A stretch of 64,000 nt of DNA from Gammaproteobacteria bacterium (GTDB lineage: Bacteria > Pseudomonadota > Gammaproteobacteria > GRL18), in contig JALWRI010000010.1 in NCBI GenBank assembly GCA_026994225.1, forward strand, positions 1-64,000, written 5' to 3'. Numbering within the stretch: the first letter of the stretch is position 1; each line of letters begins with the position of its first letter. Positions 1 to 9,310 of this stretch are shown in pieces. Both the position numbers and the translations under genes were made by a program. A model generated the notes under the pieces. The model had not been told where the DNA came from and searched no databases. It worked only from the letters and a program-made list of their open reading frames with translations.

Positions 1-459
1 ATCCCTAATGCTTTTAAAGATGAATTTGGCAATATCTATATAAAAGAAATTAAAGAAGAAAAACCGGATAGTGTTGCTATTTATTGTAGAGTATCTTCTT
101 CATAAAATAAGGATAATTTAGAAAAACAAAAACAAAAGGAACGTTTAGTATCATATTGTTTTAGAATGTGCATCGGGTTTAAACGTCCCAAACTGATCAA
201 ACTGTTAACTAAAAAAGAGGTTACTCGAATTGTAGTTGAACATCATGATAGATTGACCCGATTTGGTTTTAATTATATAAAACATTGGATGCAAGAAAAA
301 AATGTCTTGATAGAAGTCGTTAATCAAGCTGATAATGATCGTGACGATTTAATGAAAGATTTTGTTAGTCTGGTGACTTCGTTTACAGCTCGACTCTACG
401 GACAACGTAGGACTAAAAGAAAAACGGAACAATTAATTAAAGAATTAGAAAAGACGTAA
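1..459 (+). pseudogene. IS607-type serine recombinase (TnpA), 3' part, broken
   Basis: Frame 1 is open from the window edge and encodes the resolvase start motif VAIYCRVSSS, which is followed at once by TAA at 103-105. The same frame then continues as NKDNLEKQKQKERLVSYC. Around 165-200 the reading breaks. Another frame carries the conserved SGLN block, while the original frame resumes at IVVEHHDRLTRFGFNYI and ends in RLYGQRRTKRKTEQLIKELE. This is the order of the catalytic domain of IS607-family TnpA, which cuts and joins DNA through a serine (the S of RVSSS). The in-frame stop plus the apparent frameshift make it non-functional. The MerR-like N-terminal domain would lie to the left of the window. 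It is followed after 4 bases by a tnpB remnant, the usual IS607 order. Confidence 0.85.
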
Positions 460-463
460 AACG

Positions 464-740
464 ATGCAATTAGTAGAGCAACATATTATTAATAAGCAGC
501 ATGATCTATTTGCAGAAGTAGATCAGTTAGCGTTTGCTTCTAAAAATCTTTATAACTATGCTAATTATGTTATTCGTCAAACATTTATTAAAACAGGGGA
601 GTATGACTATTATGCTCACAGCTTCCATTCAAGGTTATTATTTTTCCCGTCCCTTACCCGCACAAGCTATGCAAGAATTTTTACTCAATTATAAAAATAA
701 TAAATTCTCCTCTACAAAAGATAATACGCTATCTTGCTAA
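464..740 (+). pseudogene. TnpB (RNA-guided nuclease of IS607/IS605 elements), N-terminal fragment
   Basis: The start MQLVEQHIINKQHDLF and the block FASKNLYNYANYVIRQ match the N-terminus of TnpB from IS607/IS605-type elements. After about residue 50 the frame shifts: positions 464-694 read on into unrelated residues, while the frame of 534-740 picks up the stretch LPAQAMQEFLLNYKN before stopping. The RuvC-like catalytic core and the zinc finger, roughly 300 residues, are absent, and the diguanylate cyclase gene starts at 806. This is therefore a double lesion, a frameshift plus a 3' deletion. I see no clear right end of the element between 740 and 805. Confidence 0.75.
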
Positions 741-805
741 TATTCTGTCGCTACGTTAGGATATTTTGTTATAAGATATATTTTAACTCACTATGGTAAA
801 TCATT

Positions 806-2491
806 ATGGAATTAGCACCATCACTTGCTATCGTTATGGATAAAATACATAGTGGTATAGTATTTACTGATTTAGAAGGACATCTCTATTTTTTAAATCG
901 TACTGCTCGTAATATTTTGGGTTTAACAGCAGGACATTTTTTACCCAAAAGATTTTTTCATTGGTATCAAACTGATCCGCTTGCAATAGATCGTTTATTA
1001 TTTACCCCTTCTGAATATATTTATGAAATAATAGATTATGCACCATCTATCCAGTTACATACTTATTTTTATCATTTTGAAGATGATTACTTATTAATCA
1101 ATTTTTGGAAAGCAGAACAAAATTCCACAGCAAACTCTTTGCCCTCTCCCCCTCTGGTTAATACTTCCATACCGGATATTTCTCATTTTCAAACACTTTG
1201 GCAAGTATTTCCGCACACTTTAGTATTAATAGATCAGCAATATCAACAATTAGAAAATAATCAAGGTATTACCCAATCCTGCTGTTACCATCTCTTTGAT
1301 CATCAGCAACCTTGTAAAGAATGCCCTTTAAAACCAGGATTAAGTTATTATCCTAATATTGGACATCAACATAACAGTGAATATTTTACTGAAAGTATTA
1401 TTCCTATACCTAATAGTAAACGCTATATCTTATTAATAGAAAATACCTCTAAAAAAGTTGCCACATTACAAACTATCAAACAACAAACAAAACATTTACA
1501 ACAGCAAAAAGATAAATTAGAAGAAAAAAATCAACATATCAAAACACAAGCTAGCTTAATAGCACAGTTATTTGATATTAATCGTTATATGCATACCAAT
1601 ACTAATATCCAAAATGTAATTAAACACTTTATTAGCACATTACAGGATCAAATCAATGCCAGTGCTATTTTATTATTTGTTAATGATTACCAATCTCAAA
1701 TATGGCTTACAGAAACACTATCTGTTGATCCCTTAGTCACCGAATTTATTAAAAAAAAATATCAAGAACAATTAACTCAACATCACTTTAATAAAGTATT
1801 TCCTTTAGCAGAACTTCCCTGGCCAAAAACGCAAATTAAACAATTTATTTTAAAAGAAAAACAACAACAAAATGGTTTTTTAATTATTATTACTGAAGAT
1901 AATCAACATGATTTATTACTCTCTCTTTATAGTGATTCTTTAGCCGCTTATTTACACTCTTGTAATTTAACACGTACTATTGCCAAAATGGCTAATATTG
2001 ATAGCTTAACAGAATTATATAATCGTGATTATTTTATACGTAAAGTAAAAAAACTAACCGCACAGAAAAAGCCTTTTTCTATTATTCTAGCTGATGCGAA
2101 TGGCTTAAAAAAGATTAATGATAATTATGGACATTATCATGGTGATGCCTACATAAAAAAAATAGCATATTGCTTAAAAGAAAGCATTCAAACTGATTAT
2201 CCTGATGCTCGAGTATGTCGTATTGGTGGTGATGAATATAGTATTATATTACCCGATATATCATATCAACAATGCGACACTATTATCTTGCAAATAAAAA
2301 CCTATAATACCCAACAACAGCTAACGATTGATGATACGCTCACTATTCCTGTTAGTCTTAGTCTTGGTGCAGCTAGTTATCCTGAACAACAGGAGGTAAA
2401 AGAGTTATTAAAGCAAGCTGATAACCTTATGTATGCAGATAAAAAGGCCTATTATCAAGAGCAAGAAAAGATGCCTAATGGCCAAGAATAA
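806..2491 (+). CDS. Diguanylate cyclase with N-terminal PAS domain(s)
   Basis: Makes the second messenger c-di-GMP from two GTP. Of 561 residues, about 5-60 form a PAS-like domain (VFTDLEGHLYFLNRTA). About 115-220 form a second PAS-like segment holding a cysteine cluster (CCYHLF then PCKECPL). A coiled coil covers about 220-255 and a GAF-like segment about 260-390. The GGDEF domain begins near DSLTELYNRDYF and has the active-site motif GGDEY at residues 474-478. The inhibitory I-site (RxxD, nine residues upstream of GGDEF) reads YPDA, so product inhibition is probably lost. No transmembrane segment is visible, so it is probably cytoplasmic. Its 3' end overlaps the convergent DUF1439 gene by 17 bases. 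The ATG at 806 is the only good start. Confidence 0.9.
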   Translation: MELAPSLAIVMDKIHSGIVFTDLEGHLYFLNRTARNILGLTAGHFLPKRFFHWYQTDPLAIDRLLFTPSEYIYEIIDYAPSIQLHTYFYHFEDDYLLINFWKAEQNSTANSLPSPPLVNTSIPDISHFQTLWQVFPHTLVLIDQQYQQLENNQGITQSCCYHLFDHQQPCKECPLKPGLSYYPNIGHQHNSEYFTESIIPIPNSKRYILLIENTSKKVATLQTIKQQTKHLQQQKDKLEEKNQHIKTQASLIAQLFDINRYMHTNTNIQNVIKHFISTLQDQINASAILLFVNDYQSQIWLTETLSVDPLVTEFIKKKYQEQLTQHHFNKVFPLAELPWPKTQIKQFILKEKQQQNGFLIIITEDNQHDLLLSLYSDSLAAYLHSCNLTRTIAKMANIDSLTELYNRDYFIRKVKKLTAQKKPFSIILADANGLKKINDNYGHYHGDAYIKKIAYCLKESIQTDYPDARVCRIGGDEYSIILPDISYQQCDTIILQIKTYNTQQQLTIDDTLTIPVSLSLGAASYPEQQEVKELLKQADNLMYADKKAYYQEQEKMPNGQE

Positions 2492-3047
2492 TATAGACTT
2501 TTCCTTGCTTTATAAAAATATCTTGTAATATATTTTTGGCTAATTTTTGCTGTATATCTTTATCTTTAAAAATAAAAACAGGATGATTATCAAAATAACT
2601 TATAACCAAAGGATTTAATATTGCATTGATCTTTTTCATGTTAGCGTGAGAAATATCATTAATACGTAATGCATGTACCATGACTTCAACAAAGTAAATA
2701 CTGTGATTATCTTGCTGATAACGTAACTTTCCTGCTATATCTACATATCCATGCAAGACATTATCTACTGCATTTGATATCAATATCCGAAATTGTGGTA
2801 ATTGGACTGTTAGCTGTAATTGAAAACGTAAATTATCTTCTTTATCTGATAATAATACTTTCGGCTGTGTCAGTATCAAGGTAGTAAATAAGGCCGATTT
2901 TTTTAGTGGAAATTTTTTAGCCACTTGATATTGAATATCACCTGCTTCGAGGACAATTGTATGCGATACAAAATACAACCATACACCTACTGCAAATAAT
3001 GATAACAATATAGTAAAAATAATACCTATCTTAAATTTTTTTAACAT
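2475..3047 (-). CDS. DUF1439 (YceB-like) membrane-anchored protein
   Basis: 190 residues. One N-terminal hydrophobic segment (about 8-28) anchors the protein, and the rest would face the periplasm. The pattern of alternating beta strands, then ILNPLVISYFDNHPVF, a KLAKNILQD helix and a final KQGKVYI strand, matches the DUF1439/YceB family. E. coli YceB is a lipoprotein; here there is no lipobox cysteine, so anchoring would be by the uncleaved helix. The biochemical role of the family is not established. It is transcribed in the same direction as the carbamoyltransferase cassette upstream (27 bases from the DUF5989 stop), so it could be the last gene of that operon. ATG start at 3047. Confidence 0.7.
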   Translation of the reverse strand: MLKKFKIGIIFTILLSLFAVGVWLYFVSHTIVLEAGDIQYQVAKKFPLKKSALFTTLILTQPKVLLSDKEDNLRFQLQLTVQLPQFRILISNAVDNVLHGYVDIAGKLRYQQDNHSIYFVEVMVHALRINDISHANMKKINAILNPLVISYFDNHPVFIFKDKDIQQKLAKNILQDIFIKQGKVYIILGH

Positions 3048-3074
3048 TTTTATAACACGAATAAATCCCTTACA

Positions 3075-3227
3075 TCAAAACAGGGTATAAATAAATGGTG
3101 CTACCGCAGAACCTTCTGCCAAAAACAAAATACCTCCTAATAATAACAGCAGTAAAATAATCGGTGCTAACCAGAACTTTTTACGTTCTTTCATAAAATC
3201 CCATAAATCGTGCAATAAATCGATCAT
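3075..3227 (-). CDS. DUF5989 family small membrane protein
   Basis: A 50-residue protein. The sequence opens MIDLLHDLWDFMKERKKFW and continues with one hydrophobic helix (APIILLLLLLGGILFL), ending AEGSAVAPFIYTLF. This is the typical form of DUF5989 proteins, which are found next to carbamoyltransferases and SxtJ proteins. Its ATG (3225-3227) shares one base with the stop of the SxtJ-like gene (3227-3229), giving TAATG, so the two are very probably translationally coupled. The function is unknown. A role as a membrane subunit of the cassette is an inference from constant co-occurrence. Confidence 0.85.
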   Translation of the reverse strand: MIDLLHDLWDFMKERKKFWLAPIILLLLLLGGILFLAEGSAVAPFIYTLF

Positions 3228-3622
3228 TAAAAAGGTCTCCTCATGTGTACTTGTGCATTGTGCTGATGATGGATAACACGGTACGAATTACAGCCTTTAT
3301 TCCAACAACGTTGCATCGGATCTTTTTGCATTATACGCATCAATAACCCTATTGGTAACAGGATAAAAATAAAAACCAGGGTCAAAATAATACGGGAATT
3401 TATCTTACCTGAAAATTGGGCAAATTTCATCCAATAGGTATATATCATTGTTAATATTTGTGGGCTAAGTATTGCCATCAATAATAATAATAATGCCACA
3501 CCTAACGGCCAATAAGGGATAGCATAATTCCATATCCAGGGTAAAAGAATACAAAATATCAGTATCAGTATTACACCGGTGCTTATTGCAAACTTTATTA
3601 TCTCTTGCTTATCTTTAATCAA
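3227..3622 (-). CDS. SxtJ family membrane protein
   Basis: Small membrane protein with about three hydrophobic segments (FAISTGVILILIFCIL, PLGVALLLLLMAIL, IILTLVFIFILLPIGLLM). A short charged tail holds the family-typical MQKDPMQRCWN and Asn-Ser-Tyr region. The name comes from saxitoxin clusters, but most members accompany carbamoyltransferases and DUF5989 proteins in bacteria that make no saxitoxin. There is no ATG near the start. I chose TTG at 3622 (131 residues) because AGAGGA lies 8 bases upstream; this start overlaps the carbamoyltransferase stop by 8 bases. A longer TTG start at 3658 is open but has no ribosome binding site. The biochemical function is unknown. Confidence 0.75.
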   Translation of the reverse strand: MIKDKQEIIKFAISTGVILILIFCILLPWIWNYAIPYWPLGVALLLLLMAILSPQILTMIYTYWMKFAQFSGKINSRIILTLVFIFILLPIGLLMRIMQKDPMQRCWNKGCNSYRVIHHQHNAQVHMRRPF

Positions 3623-5453
3623 GTTGAAATTCCTCTTGCCAATGAGATTTATCTTCAAACTGAGGTTGTTTTGATTTATCTAAAATAAAATTTTCTATCA
3701 CTAAATAATCCATTTCTGTACGCATAAAACAGCGGTATGCATCATCAGGACTTTCTACTATTGGTTCACCACGTACATTAAATGATGTATTCACTAACAC
3801 CGGACACCCCGTTAATTGATAAAACTGTGTTAATAATTGATGGAAACGGGGATTTGTTTGTTTATGTACAGTTTGTACTCTTGCCGAATAATCGACATGA
3901 GTAATGGCTGGTAAATCTGAACGAGGGATATTGAGTTTCTCAATCCCAAATAAATGTTGTTGTTCTTCTGTCAGCGTTTTTCTACGTTGCTTAATAATCG
4001 GCGCAACAATTAACATATAAGGGCTTACTGTATCTAATTCAAATACATTATGTACTTCTTCGGCTAATACCGCAGGAGCAAATGGGCGAAAAGACTCTCG
4101 ATACTTAATCTTTAAATTCATCGTCGATTGCATCGTTATATTACGTGGATCACCTAAAATAGAACGTCCTCCTAGTGATCGAGGGCCAAATTCCATACGC
4201 CCTTGAAACCAACCTACAACCTTACCTTGATCTAATAATTTTGCTACCTGTTGAAATAAGGCTGCATCATCTAATTGTTGATAACTTGCCTGATAGTGAT
4301 CTAATTGTGTCCTGATTGTTGCCTCTTCATATTGCGTACCTAAATAAGACCCTAGCATGGCATCGGGTTGTTGTACTTCTCGGGCTTGCTGATGATATTC
4401 ATACCATGCTGATAATGCACATCCTAATGCTCCCCCAGCATCTCCTGCTGCTGGTTGAATCCAAATAGAACGAAATATCCCCGCTCGCAATAATTGCCCA
4501 TTAGCAACACAATTGAGTGCTACCCCCCCAGCTAAACATAAGTTATCTAACTGTGTTTCCTGCTGGATTGTTTTTGCCAAACGTAATACTACTGTTTCAG
4601 TCACTTTTTGAATAGATGCAGCAATATCCATTTCACGTTGACTAATAGGGGTTTCAGGAGTTCTTACTGGTGCACCAAATAATTGATCAAAATGTGCGTT
4701 AGTCATCGTTAAACCGGTACAATAATTAAAATAACGCATATTTAATCGAAATGTCCCATCGGCTTTTAAATCCAGTAAATGTTCTAAAATTAACTGCACA
4801 TATTTAGGCTCTCCATAGGGTGCAAGCCCCATTAATTTATATTCACCAGAATTTACTTTAAATCCGGTATAATAAGTAAAAGCAGAATATAACATTCCTA
4901 ATGAATGCGGAAAATCTAATTCCCATAATAATTTTAAATGATTACCATCACCTTCCCACACCGAAGTGGTAGCCCATTCTCCTACCCCATCCAAACATAA
5001 TACGGCTGCTTTTTCATACGGACTAGGAAAAAAAGCCGATGCGGCATGAGATTGATGATGTGCTGCAAAAAGTAGATCGGGTAATTCTTTGATTGTACTT
5101 TCTGCTAATTGAGACAATGCTTTTTTTAATACTGATTTTAAATATAATTTCTCTTTTAACCATACGGGTAAAGCAACAAGAAAAGAACGTAAACCTTTGG
5201 GTGCATAGCTTAAATAAGTTTCTAGTAAGCGTTCAAATTTTACTAAAGGTTTATCATAAAAGACAATATTTTCTAAATCTAGCAAGGTTATTCCAGCCGC
5301 TTGTAAACAATATTGAATCGCATTTTCAGGAAAACTTTCATCATGCTTTTTACGAGTAAAACGTTCTTCTTGTGCCGCAGCAATAATATGTCCATCATGT
5401 ATAATAGCTGCTGCACTATCATGATAATATGCTGATATTCCTAAAATATACAT
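3615..5453 (-). CDS. Carbamoyltransferase (NodU/TobZ family)
   Basis: 612 residues. The N-terminal two thirds has the Kae1-like fold that transfers carbamoyl from carbamoyl adenylate. ILGISAYYHDSAAAI is the opening strand, HHQSHAASAF carries the metal-binding His-x3-His, and LDGVGEW and CLAGGVALNCVANG are nucleotide-binding loops. The C-terminal domain (GRMEFGPRSLGGRSIL, LVNTSFNVRGEPIV) is the YrdC-like carbamoyltransferase part that makes carbamoyl adenylate from carbamoyl phosphate and ATP. The ATG at 5453 was chosen because homologues start MYILGIS and GAGAG precedes it; an open TTG extension to 5579 looks spurious. It heads the SxtJ-like/DUF5989 cassette. The acceptor (sugar, polyketide or other) cannot be told from sequence, and no glycosyltransferase or polysaccharide genes lie nearby. 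Confidence 0.92.
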   Translation of the reverse strand: MYILGISAYYHDSAAAIIHDGHIIAAAQEERFTRKKHDESFPENAIQYCLQAAGITLLDLENIVFYDKPLVKFERLLETYLSYAPKGLRSFLVALPVWLKEKLYLKSVLKKALSQLAESTIKELPDLLFAAHHQSHAASAFFPSPYEKAAVLCLDGVGEWATTSVWEGDGNHLKLLWELDFPHSLGMLYSAFTYYTGFKVNSGEYKLMGLAPYGEPKYVQLILEHLLDLKADGTFRLNMRYFNYCTGLTMTNAHFDQLFGAPVRTPETPISQREMDIAASIQKVTETVVLRLAKTIQQETQLDNLCLAGGVALNCVANGQLLRAGIFRSIWIQPAAGDAGGALGCALSAWYEYHQQAREVQQPDAMLGSYLGTQYEEATIRTQLDHYQASYQQLDDAALFQQVAKLLDQGKVVGWFQGRMEFGPRSLGGRSILGDPRNITMQSTMNLKIKYRESFRPFAPAVLAEEVHNVFELDTVSPYMLIVAPIIKQRRKTLTEEQQHLFGIEKLNIPRSDLPAITHVDYSARVQTVHKQTNPRFHQLLTQFYQLTGCPVLVNTSFNVRGEPIVESPDDAYRCFMRTEMDYLVIENFILDKSKQPQFEDKSHWQEEFQLD

Positions 5454-5692
5454 ACTCTCGTATCCTAAAATAACCCTGATTAAAGTACCCATTTTATAAT
5501 TTACATTGATACTTGTATAGCGAAAAAATAACCCTGATAAAATGTATGTTATGCTCAATGAGCTTGAAATTTTACCCATAAAGTGCTAAAAACATCTCTT
5601 ATGCAAGAAAAAATAACGAGTATAAGTTAAGATAGTAGATAGCTATTTTCCCTGTAGGATTAACAACATCTAATGCCAATGGATGCAATACA

Positions 5693-6502
5693 ATGAGAGA
5701 TAAACCCCTGACGCTTATCATCGATCATAATAACGAAGATAGAGCTATTTTAAAAAACCTCTTACTTGAATTATCCTATGATACAATAGAAGCTGCACAA
5801 ACTATGCAAGGCATTGATCTGGCACATAGTCATAAACCTGATCTGATTTTTCTTGAAGTACAACAAAATGATTTAGATAGCTTTCAAACCGCAAGCCTGT
5901 TACAAAGTGATCCGGCTACCTATATGTTGCCTATTATCTTTATTTCTGAACTCAATAACCGTTTTAGTATCCTCAAAGCAATACAATCAGGTGGCAGTGA
6001 TTACCTTTACAAACCACTTAAAGCAGAAACATTACAACAAAGTGTACAACGTATAGTGACCTGGCACAAGTTATATCACAAGAGCTTGCAAGCATCTCAA
6101 GCCCATACAAAAAAATTAACGGCAATACATGATATTCTTACCCAGTTTAAAGTATTACATACTGTAAAAGAAATGAAACAATCTTTAGAAAAACACAGTA
6201 TGCATAGTTTAGACAACTTGCATAAAGTACGTACGCATATTGAAGAATATGAAGAAGATGCTGCATTAAATGCTATTGCTGAAACAGAAATTTCTTTACA
6301 ATTTACTGATAGAGTAAGCCAACAACTGAATGAATTTGCTAAAATTGTAACAGAAATACAAATACTTATAGATGATAAAGAGGCACTCATTCAGCAAAAT
6401 GAAAGAGATGCACTACGACGCTCCAGTACCGATTCAGTATTACATGATAAACAACAAAACCATGAAAATATTGATAATTTACTCAAAAAACTAGATCTTT
6501 AA
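5693..6502 (+). CDS. Pseudo-receiver protein with CheZ-like helical tail
   Basis: 269 residues. Residues about 5-125 form a CheY-like receiver (LTLIIDHNNED ... KPDLIFLE ... IIFISEL ... DYLYKPLK). The phospho-acceptor aspartate is replaced by glutamate (E55 in LIFLE), while the conserved lysine of YKP is kept. It therefore cannot be phosphorylated in the usual way and may be locked in an active-like state. Residues 130-269 are helical and coiled. QFTDRVSQ at 203-210 resembles the QDFQDLTGQ phosphatase helix of CheZ, though this is a visual resemblance only. No DNA-binding or enzymatic output domain follows. It is 29 bases upstream of the cupin-like gene, in the same direction. Confidence 0.7.
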   Translation: MRDKPLTLIIDHNNEDRAILKNLLLELSYDTIEAAQTMQGIDLAHSHKPDLIFLEVQQNDLDSFQTASLLQSDPATYMLPIIFISELNNRFSILKAIQSGGSDYLYKPLKAETLQQSVQRIVTWHKLYHKSLQASQAHTKKLTAIHDILTQFKVLHTVKEMKQSLEKHSMHSLDNLHKVRTHIEEYEEDAALNAIAETEISLQFTDRVSQQLNEFAKIVTEIQILIDDKEALIQQNERDALRRSSTDSVLHDKQQNHENIDNLLKKLDL

Positions 6503-6531
6503 ATTAACCTTATCTCTCAATTTGTAATATT

Positions 6532-7185
6532 ATGTCTCAATCCGAAAACACGGCTTTATTATCATTATTTGGCGCACATTATTATCAAACACATCATCCT
6601 CATATCGTTACCGCACAAAGTGATGACCTCTATTATTACACTACCTATATAGGGCAACACACTATCCATATTGAAGTTGGTGATTGTGTCTATTGGTTAT
6701 CAGATGATCAATCTACGGCATATCTACAAAAAGGCGCGCATACTTTACAAAGCAAACATATTGCCACCTGCATTCGTGGTTATATGCCGGATAATAAAAG
6801 TGCCAGTGTAACTGGACGCACCACACTCCCATATGTGAATGGCTGTTCAAGTAAACAAATTTTCCCCCCTGAGCGACCTGGCGATCCAACCTTACAATTA
6901 CTCAATATCCCTCCTTTTTCCTCTGAACAAGTCCATCATATACATTCCACTGTGCGTATCGCTTATATTTTATCGGGCTATGGAAAAAGTGTTATTGGTA
7001 TACAAGAAAAAGTGGTTACTGAGGATTTATTTCCCGGAAAAGTAATTATCTTGGAAAAAATGTGCCCCCATCACTTTGAAACGCATGATCAACCTTTACG
7101 GGTACTCCCTTTACACATCTATAGCACTGTGGGTCATCAAGAAAAAAATCATCCCATGTTTAACGGCACTCAACTTATTGAGTGA
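6532..7185 (+). CDS. Cupin-like protein of unknown function
   Basis: 217 residues, no signal peptide and no membrane segment. The C-terminal half has a cupin-like pattern: HHIHSTVRIAYILSGYGKS gives an H-x-H-x3-R metal-binding arrangement, and LFPGKVIILEKMCPHHF resembles the second cupin motif. The N-terminal half is an unassigned beta-rich region. It lies between the pseudo-receiver gene and rpoD, probably in an operon with the former. I do not recognise the family beyond the fold. Metal binding and any ligand are inferences. Confidence 0.55.
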   Translation: MSQSENTALLSLFGAHYYQTHHPHIVTAQSDDLYYYTTYIGQHTIHIEVGDCVYWLSDDQSTAYLQKGAHTLQSKHIATCIRGYMPDNKSASVTGRTTLPYVNGCSSKQIFPPERPGDPTLQLLNIPPFSSEQVHHIHSTVRIAYILSGYGKSVIGIQEKVVTEDLFPGKVIILEKMCPHHFETHDQPLRVLPLHIYSTVGHQEKNHPMFNGTQLIE

Positions 7186-7218
7186 AATTTACGATAATCG
7201 CCCTTATATTTTCTTTTG

Positions 7219-7227
7219 TGCTATAAT
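7219..7227 (+). promoter_or_regulatory. Putative extended -10 promoter of rpoD
   Basis: TGCTATAAT is an exact extended -10 element (TGn plus TATAAT) about 70 bases before the rpoD ATG. No convincing -35 hexamer lies 16-18 bases upstream, which fits extended -10 promoters. The start of transcription would be near 7234. Confidence 0.4.
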
Positions 7228-7297
7228 ATCTTGTTATCCTGGCACAGGTTAATACCCCCTTATATTTATTCCAGCAGCTACAAAACAGGTTGAATTA

Positions 7298-9112
7298 ATG
7301 GTACTTGAAGACTCAACACAATCCCAAATAAAACTATTAATTGTCAAAGGTAAAGAACAAGGTTACCTTACTTATGCTGAGGTCAATGACCATTTACCCA
7401 ATGACATTGTTGAACCTGAACAAATAGAAGAAATCATCACCATGATAAACGATCTGGGGATTATCGTCTATGAGCATATTCCCGATGCAGATGATTTAAT
7501 CGTTATTGCAGAGCAAGATACAGGTGAAGAAACGGCAGAAGAAGCAGCTGCCTTACTCAATATTGATTCAGAGTTTGGGCGTACTACCGATCCAGTACGT
7601 ATGTATATGCGGGAAATGGGTTCTGTTGAATTACTCACTCGTAAAGGTGAAATTGTTATAGCAAAACGTATCGAAGAAGGGATTCGACAAATGTTTTGTG
7701 CGATTGCTTCCTTTCCTGAAACGGTAGATACCTTATACAAAGAATATCAATTATATGAAGCAGGTGAAAAACGCCTTAGTGATATTTTTAGCGGTCAAGG
7801 CTTTCATCAAAATTTAGAAGATGAAGATGCACTTAACAATGAATTAGAAAGTGATAGTATAGACGCAAATATTGACACCGATGTAGAAGAAGGAGATGGC
7901 CCCGATCCAGAATTAATCAAAGAGCATATACAAAAATTATGCACCTTAAAAGTAGAATTAATCAATAGCCTTGATAGCTATGGTCTGGATGATAAACATT
8001 GTACTGATTTACGTGAAAAAATTTCAGATGAATTTATGCAACTCAAATTAGTACCCAAAGTCAATGAATTACTCATTCAGGGCTTGCGTCATAAAATTGA
8101 GCGTATCCGTGAATATGAACATATTATTATGCATATTTGTGTCGATAAAGCCCACATGCCCCGCAAAAAATTTATTACCTCATTTCCTCAAAATGAAACC
8201 GATCTAAGCTGGTTAGAAAAACATATTAATGCAGATAAACCATACTCTGCTGTTTTAAAAGAGCATCAAGAAGAAATTCAGCGTGCCCAACAAAAATTAA
8301 TCAGTATTGAAAAAGAATCCCATATGAGCATTACCGGCTTAAAAAATATTAACCGACAAATGAGCATAGGGGAAGCAAAAGCACGCCGAGCAAAAAAGGA
8401 AATGATCGAAGCAAACTTACGTTTAGTTATTTCCATTGCTAAAAAATATACCAATCGAGGATTACAATTTTTAGACTTAATTCAAGAAGGTAATATCGGT
8501 TTAATGAAAGCCGTAGATAAATTTGAATATCGCCGTGGTTATAAATTCTCTACTTACGCAACATGGTGGATACGTCAAGCGATTACTCGTTCTATTGCAG
8601 ATCAGGCAAGAACTATCCGTATTCCTGTACACATGATTGAAACTATTAACAAACTCAATCGTATCTCTCGACAAATGTTACAAGAAATGGGACGAGAAGC
8701 TAGTCCAGAAGAATTAGCCGAGCGAATGGAAATGCCAGAAGATAAAATACGTAAAGTGCTAAAAATTGCTAAAGAACCTATTTCAATGGAAACCCCCATC
8801 GGTGATGATGAAGATTCACATTTAGGTGATTTTATTGAAGATTCTAATGTCCAATCACCGTCTGATTCTGCTACTGGAGAAGGATTACGAGAAGCAACGC
8901 AATCTATTTTAGAAGGTCTTACTGCAAGAGAATCTAAAGTATTACGGATGCGTTTTGGCATTGATATGAATACTGACCATACCTTAGAAGAAGTAGGTAA
9001 ACAATTTGATGTAACAAGAGAGCGTATTCGTCAAATTGAAGCAAAAGCCTTACGCAAATTGCGTCATCCAAGCCGCTCAGAATTATTACGCAGCTTCATG
9101 GGAGAAGATTAA
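7298..9112 (+). CDS. rpoD: RNA polymerase sigma factor RpoD (sigma-70)
   Basis: The housekeeping sigma factor, 604 residues. Region 1.1 is at the N-terminus ([20 protein letters not shown]). Region 1.2 reads [19 protein letters not shown] long acidic non-conserved region occupies about 175-300. Region 2 has [28 protein letters not shown] and the -10-melting motif [15 protein letters not shown]. Region 3 begins [12 protein letters not shown]. Region 4 has the helix-turn-helix [19 protein letters not shown] and ends SRSELLRSF. Length and order are as in other proteobacterial RpoD. dnaG and rpsU, which often precede rpoD, are not upstream here; a cupin-like gene is there instead. Confidence 0.98.
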   Translation: MVLEDSTQSQIKLLIVKGKEQGYLTYAEVNDHLPNDIVEPEQIEEIITMINDLGIIVYEHIPDADDLIVIAEQDTGEETAEEAAALLNIDSEFGRTTDPVRMYMREMGSVELLTRKGEIVIAKRIEEGIRQMFCAIASFPETVDTLYKEYQLYEAGEKRLSDIFSGQGFHQNLEDEDALNNELESDSIDANIDTDVEEGDGPDPELIKEHIQKLCTLKVELINSLDSYGLDDKHCTDLREKISDEFMQLKLVPKVNELLIQGLRHKIERIREYEHIIMHICVDKAHMPRKKFITSFPQNETDLSWLEKHINADKPYSAVLKEHQEEIQRAQQKLISIEKESHMSITGLKNINRQMSIGEAKARRAKKEMIEANLRLVISIAKKYTNRGLQFLDLIQEGNIGLMKAVDKFEYRRGYKFSTYATWWIRQAITRSIADQARTIRIPVHMIETINKLNRISRQMLQEMGREASPEELAERMEMPEDKIRKVLKIAKEPISMETPIGDDEDSHLGDFIEDSNVQSPSDSATGEGLREATQSILEGLTARESKVLRMRFGIDMNTDHTLEEVGKQFDVTRERIRQIEAKALRKLRHPSRSELLRSFMGED

Positions 9113-9177
9113 CTACCGTTATCAATAGCTAAACAACAAAATACCATACTGCGTTGTCAACCTCCAAAGATCAATAA

Positions 9178-9198
9178 GGGACAAGGATGTCCTATTTT
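9178..9198 (+). terminator. Possible weak intrinsic terminator after rpoD
   Basis: A 5-bp stem GGACA/TGTCC with a 4-base loop, extendable by one G-T pair, is followed by TATTTTC. The stem is short, so this is tentative. Apart from it I see nothing coding between 9113 and 9310. Confidence 0.25.
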
Positions 9199-9310
9199 CA
9201 AATAATATGCTTTATTTAAGCGTACCAAAGTATCACCTGGAAATTGGAAGCACCGCTTAGAATGTGCTAGCATTTAGGATAAATAGCTTTCACTAAGGAG
9301 ATGCCCCTCA

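Noticed and set aside
5454-5579. N-terminal extension of the carbamoyltransferase
   Set aside because: The 42 extra residues are hydrophobic and unlike the family, whose members begin near ILGISAYYHD.
8602-8961. 119-codon minus-strand open frame inside rpoD
   Set aside because: Antisense shadow of the most conserved part of sigma-70.
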